Both the position numbers and the translations under genes were made by a program. The notes under the pieces were generated by a model. It worked only from the letters and a program-made list of their open reading frames with translations, was not told the origin of the DNA and did no database searches. From JAUVKT01 sp036350795 (lineage in GTDB: Bacteria > Bacteroidota > Bacteroidia > Bacteroidales > VadinHA17): 9,099 nt of DNA. Of the stretch, positions 6,845-9,099 are shown piece by piece. Location: the NCBI GenBank assembly GCA_036350795.1, contig JAZBNV010000015.1:1-9099 (forward strand), written 5' to 3'. How positions within the stretch are numbered: the first letter of the stretch is position 1; each line of letters begins with the position of its first letter.

Positions 6845-8770
6845 TTATTTTGAAATTTCTCTTGCTTTGTTTCTGACACTATAGTGCTTATCATCAAGTG
6901 CCTTCTGCAGGATATCCTCCCTTACACCCTGGTTTGAGCTATGGAGGCAGTCAAGCGCTGCCACTCTTACCGGCCACATATCATCTTCAATAGTGAGCCT
7001 TTCCATCAGGAGAGTAAGATCCTTATTAAGAGGCCCCTTGAAGTGTTTTCCCAGCTGTTCAATAGCCCATATCTTACCTATAACATCATCATTTTCTGCC
7101 TGGTAGATCAGCTCATCCGCTTCTTTATTATAAGTCCATTCCTTAAGAAGTATATTCCCAACATCAAATCTTACCATATCGGGCTCCCTGTCAAGCTTCC
7201 AGGTAAATGATTCATCCCTCTTTTCCAGCCATACTTCTTTTAATACAGGGTCTGCTCCGTGGTTGTATATTCCAATAGTAAGAGGCATCTTAAAGACTGG
7301 TGTCCCGTTAATGGTATCCTGCACCTGATTAACATACATACTGAGCTCGCCGGATACTTTATCCCACTTCTTGGATATCTCAAAAACAGGATGGCCCGGT
7401 TTATAAATCCATTGTTCAAAGAACCAGCCGAGATCCATTCCCGTTATCTCTTCTGCAACTTCAATAAAGTCGCCGGTTTCAACTGCCTTAAACTCGTAGC
7501 GGTGTAAAAAATGACTTAGTGTACTGTAAAACTTCTCTGCCCCCAGCAGTGACCTGAGCATATTCAGTACCGAAGCACCTTTCTGGTAGGTGTGCCTGTC
7601 AAAGTTATCCTGGGGTCGGTTATAACGGGTAAAGACAATTGGCCTGGAATACCTGTTCTTTGCTTCGTCCAGGTATGAGTCTTTCTTCCCTTTAAGATCG
7701 ATGGAAGCATCAGGCTCTCCGAGGAAATGCTCGGTATAGAGATAATCGGAATAGGTACCAAAGCTCTCGTTCATCCATGTTTCTGACCAGGTTCTGAGTG
7801 TAATAAGGTCGCCCCACCACTGGTGAGCTATCTCGTGGGCAATAATTCTTTTCCAGTTTTTATCCTTTTCCGGATCCTCATCGTGTATTACTCCTGTTCC
7901 CAGTATTGTTGCTGAAGTAGCTTCGGCTCCTCCACCCTGCCTGGGCCCTATAACCTGGTCGTACTTAGACCATGGATATTGATATGCATAGGTCTTATTA
8001 AAAAAATCAATAATTTCTGGTGTAAGAGAAAAAACCCTGAGAGCATTTTCCTCATCTCCACTGAACACCCAGTAATTTACAGGGAGGCTGCCCAGTGAAT
8101 CTTCCAGGACTGAGAAAGGTGCGATTGACAGCATAGACAGGTAAGTGGAATGTGGTTTTTTCAGGAACCAGTGGTATCTTACCTTATCGCCCTGCCTGTT
8201 TACATCCAGCAGTTCTCCATTTGAGATTACTTTATATTTGCTGTCAACGCTGATAATTATCTCCTGGGTAGCCTTATCGTTTGGATAATCATAACATGGA
8301 AACCAGTACCTGGCATGGTTGGGCCATGAATTTGACTCCACCATCTTCGGATATTGATCTGTTTCATCGTGGAAGAAAAGTCCGTCTGATAAATCCTTTC
8401 CACGGTAAAAGACTTTTATGTCGATATCTTCACCCTTGCTATATATGCGGTCAAGGCTGATATGCACAGCTGCGCTATCCTGGACAAAGCCGAGAATATT
8501 ATCCCGGCTGGTTTCAACCTTAAGTATCTCTATCTCGACAGCATCAAGAGAGAGCTTGCTGAAATTATTATGTAAAGGTTTGAGAGAGATAGTGTTTGTG
8601 CCCTCAAAGGATTTACTATCGAGATCAAATTCCAGGTCCAGGCTGTAGTGAAGCACATCAAAGTACCTCTCTCTTTCTGTTTGTTCGGGCCTGTTCCATA
8701 CATTGTTATACTGTGCGAAACCAGTTACTGTAATATAGAAATATACAAATACCGACAGGGTAAATCTCAT
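6845..8770 (-). CDS. Exported M1-family zinc aminopeptidase with C-terminal HEAT-like repeats
   Basis: This gluzincin aminopeptidase should remove N-terminal residues from peptides in the periplasm or outside the cell. The ATG at 8770 was chosen because MRFTLSVFVYFYITVTGFA is then a good signal peptide cut before QYNN; an in-frame ATG at 8845 would add 25 poorly fitting residues. In numbering from the 8770 start (641 aa), the zinc site is H312-E313-x-x-H316 (HEIAHQWWGD) with E335 in NES, 19 residues later. The catalytic Tyr is probably Y395 in TYQKGA. The usual GXMEN substrate motif reads GGGAEA (279-284): the Glu is kept but Met and Asn are replaced. Residues about 550-641 look like two to three HEAT-like repeats and end abruptly. 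It is first in an operon with the M24 peptidase. No start-site Shine-Dalgarno sequence is seen. Confidence 0.9.
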   Translation of the reverse strand: MRFTLSVFVYFYITVTGFAQYNNVWNRPEQTERERYFDVLHYSLDLEFDLDSKSFEGTNTISLKPLHNNFSKLSLDAVEIEILKVETSRDNILGFVQDSAAVHISLDRIYSKGEDIDIKVFYRGKDLSDGLFFHDETDQYPKMVESNSWPNHARYWFPCYDYPNDKATQEIIISVDSKYKVISNGELLDVNRQGDKVRYHWFLKKPHSTYLSMLSIAPFSVLEDSLGSLPVNYWVFSGDEENALRVFSLTPEIIDFFNKTYAYQYPWSKYDQVIGPRQGGGAEATSATILGTGVIHDEDPEKDKNWKRIIAHEIAHQWWGDLITLRTWSETWMNESFGTYSDYLYTEHFLGEPDASIDLKGKKDSYLDEAKNRYSRPIVFTRYNRPQDNFDRHTYQKGASVLNMLRSLLGAEKFYSTLSHFLHRYEFKAVETGDFIEVAEEITGMDLGWFFEQWIYKPGHPVFEISKKWDKVSGELSMYVNQVQDTINGTPVFKMPLTIGIYNHGADPVLKEVWLEKRDESFTWKLDREPDMVRFDVGNILLKEWTYNKEADELIYQAENDDVIGKIWAIEQLGKHFKGPLNKDLTLLMERLTIEDDMWPVRVAALDCLHSSNQGVREDILQKALDDKHYSVRNKAREISK

Positions 8771-8870
8771 AGCTTCAGGAATTAACTCTTTAAAGTTATG
8801 CATATTAAAGAATAAGGCATAACAGAAAATTATGTTTAAAATCATATAGGGAGGGTGTCAGCAGTAAAAT
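8771..8870 (-). promoter_or_regulatory. Leader and presumed promoter region of the peptidase operon
   Basis: This AT-rich stretch separates the preferred M1 start from the first right-hand repeat, and it must contain the operon promoter unless transcription enters through the repeats. Two more in-frame ATGs (8803 and 8845) lie in it. No promoter hexamers or sigma-54 site could be identified with confidence. Confidence 0.4.
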
Positions 8871-8927
8871 AACCACCCCGTCCCCGGTTCCCGGGTCCAC
8901 CCCTCCTTTTTTAAAAGGAGGGGAAAG
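8871..8927. repeat. Dispersed GC-rich palindromic repeat, copy 2
   Basis: This full 57-bp unit has hairpin arms CCCCTCCTTT (8900-8909) and AAAGGAGGGG (8914-8923) and loop TTTA. Compared with copy 1 it changes two loop bases, one base before CCCGGG and the last base. It is preceded by GGTGTCAGCAGTAAAAT, an extension shared with copy 3. Confidence 0.9.
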
Positions 8928-8984
8928 TTAGTACAGGACCAGCATAGGCTACCCGGGTGTGAGAGCTGCGGTGTCAGGTAAAAT

Positions 8985-9041
8985 AACCACCCCGGCCCCG
9001 GTTCCCGGGTCCACCCCTCCTTTTCTAAAAGGAGGGGAAAA
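8985..9041. repeat. Dispersed GC-rich palindromic repeat, copy 3
   Basis: This full 57-bp unit has hairpin arms at 9014-9023 and 9028-9037 and loop TCTA. It matches copy 2 at 54 of 57 positions. The preceding GGTGTCAGGTAAAAT matches the sequence before copy 2 apart from a 2-bp difference, so the real repeated unit is about 72-75 bp. Starts of copies 2 and 3 are 114 bp apart; the intervening 57 bp carry no other recognisable feature. Confidence 0.9.
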
Positions 9042-9052
9042 GATGTTACAGT

Positions 9053-9099
9053 AACCCCGTCCCCGGTTCCCGGGTCCACCCCTCCTTTCGTAAAAGGAG
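9053..9099. repeat. Dispersed GC-rich palindromic repeat, copy 4 (cut by window end)
   Basis: It starts only 11 bp after copy 3 and lacks three bases near its left end (AACCCCG for AACCACCCCG). The loop is CGTA, as in copy 1. The window stops inside the right arm of its hairpin, so its full extent and any further copies are not visible. Confidence 0.85.

Noticed and set aside
6941..7210. 89-codon plus-strand open frame opposite the M1 gene (similarly 237-512 and 7259-7507)
   Set aside because: These are antisense shadows of well-supported genes, with no recognisable domain or start context.
8771..8845. N-terminal extension of the M1 peptidase starting at 8845
   Set aside because: The extra 25 residues precede a complete signal peptide beginning at the ATG at 8770, and no ribosome site supports the upstream start.
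8858..9079. A 73-codon minus-strand open frame with repeating FPLLLKKEGWTREPG-like peptide
   Set aside because: It is simply the translation of repeat copies 2 and 3; the internal repetition reflects the DNA repeat, and nothing suggests a protein.
1..9099. CRISPR array, tRNA, rRNA, transposase or phage genes
   Set aside because: None was found: the repeats are palindromic and too irregularly spaced for CRISPR, and all long frames are accounted for by the five genes.

Overview
The window looks like a chromosomal segment of a Bacteroidota bacterium, most likely Bacteroidales or a relative. This is inferred from gene types and style: a double-length FtsX/MacB-type permease, an NtrC-type regulator with a GAYTDA loop, exported M1 and M24 peptidases, starts mostly without Shine-Dalgarno sequences, frequent AGG/ATA codons and moderate GC. 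No rRNA or marker gene is present, so the assignment is not firm.

Layout: (i) 1-181 is a non-coding margin with one copy of a GC-rich palindromic repeat, an 8-bp tandem repeat and a small hairpin. (ii) 182-2859, minus strand, is a two-gene operon: an NtrC-family sigma-54 response regulator, then a membrane histidine kinase whose start codon overlaps the regulator's stop (ATGA). (iii) 2860-3027 is a 168-bp AT-rich divergent control region. It holds an exact sigma-54 -24/-12 promoter facing right and two adjacent perfect palindromes placed where an NtrC-type activator would bind. (iv) 3028-5349, plus strand, is a 773-residue tandem-fused ABC permease with no ATPase gene nearby. (v) 5350-5434 is a short convergent gap with weak terminator candidates. 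(vi) 5435-8770, minus strand, is a two-gene operon for exported peptidases: an M1 zinc aminopeptidase with C-terminal HEAT-like repeats, then, 6 bp later, an M24 Xaa-Pro aminopeptidase-like enzyme. (vii) 8846-9099 is a non-coding margin with three further copies of the palindromic repeat, all oriented like the copy at the left end.

The main story is a self-contained regulatory circuit. The kinase has almost no extracytoplasmic loop. The partner regulator is a sigma-54 activator. The only divergent gene is an FtsX-family permease with a textbook sigma-54 promoter and candidate enhancer sites. The simplest reading is that the regulator drives the permease, and the permease or its substrate may feed back on the kinase, by analogy with Bce-type modules of Firmicutes; that last step is inference. 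The peptidase pair probably trims peptides in the periplasm or outside the cell, with no visible regulatory link to the rest.
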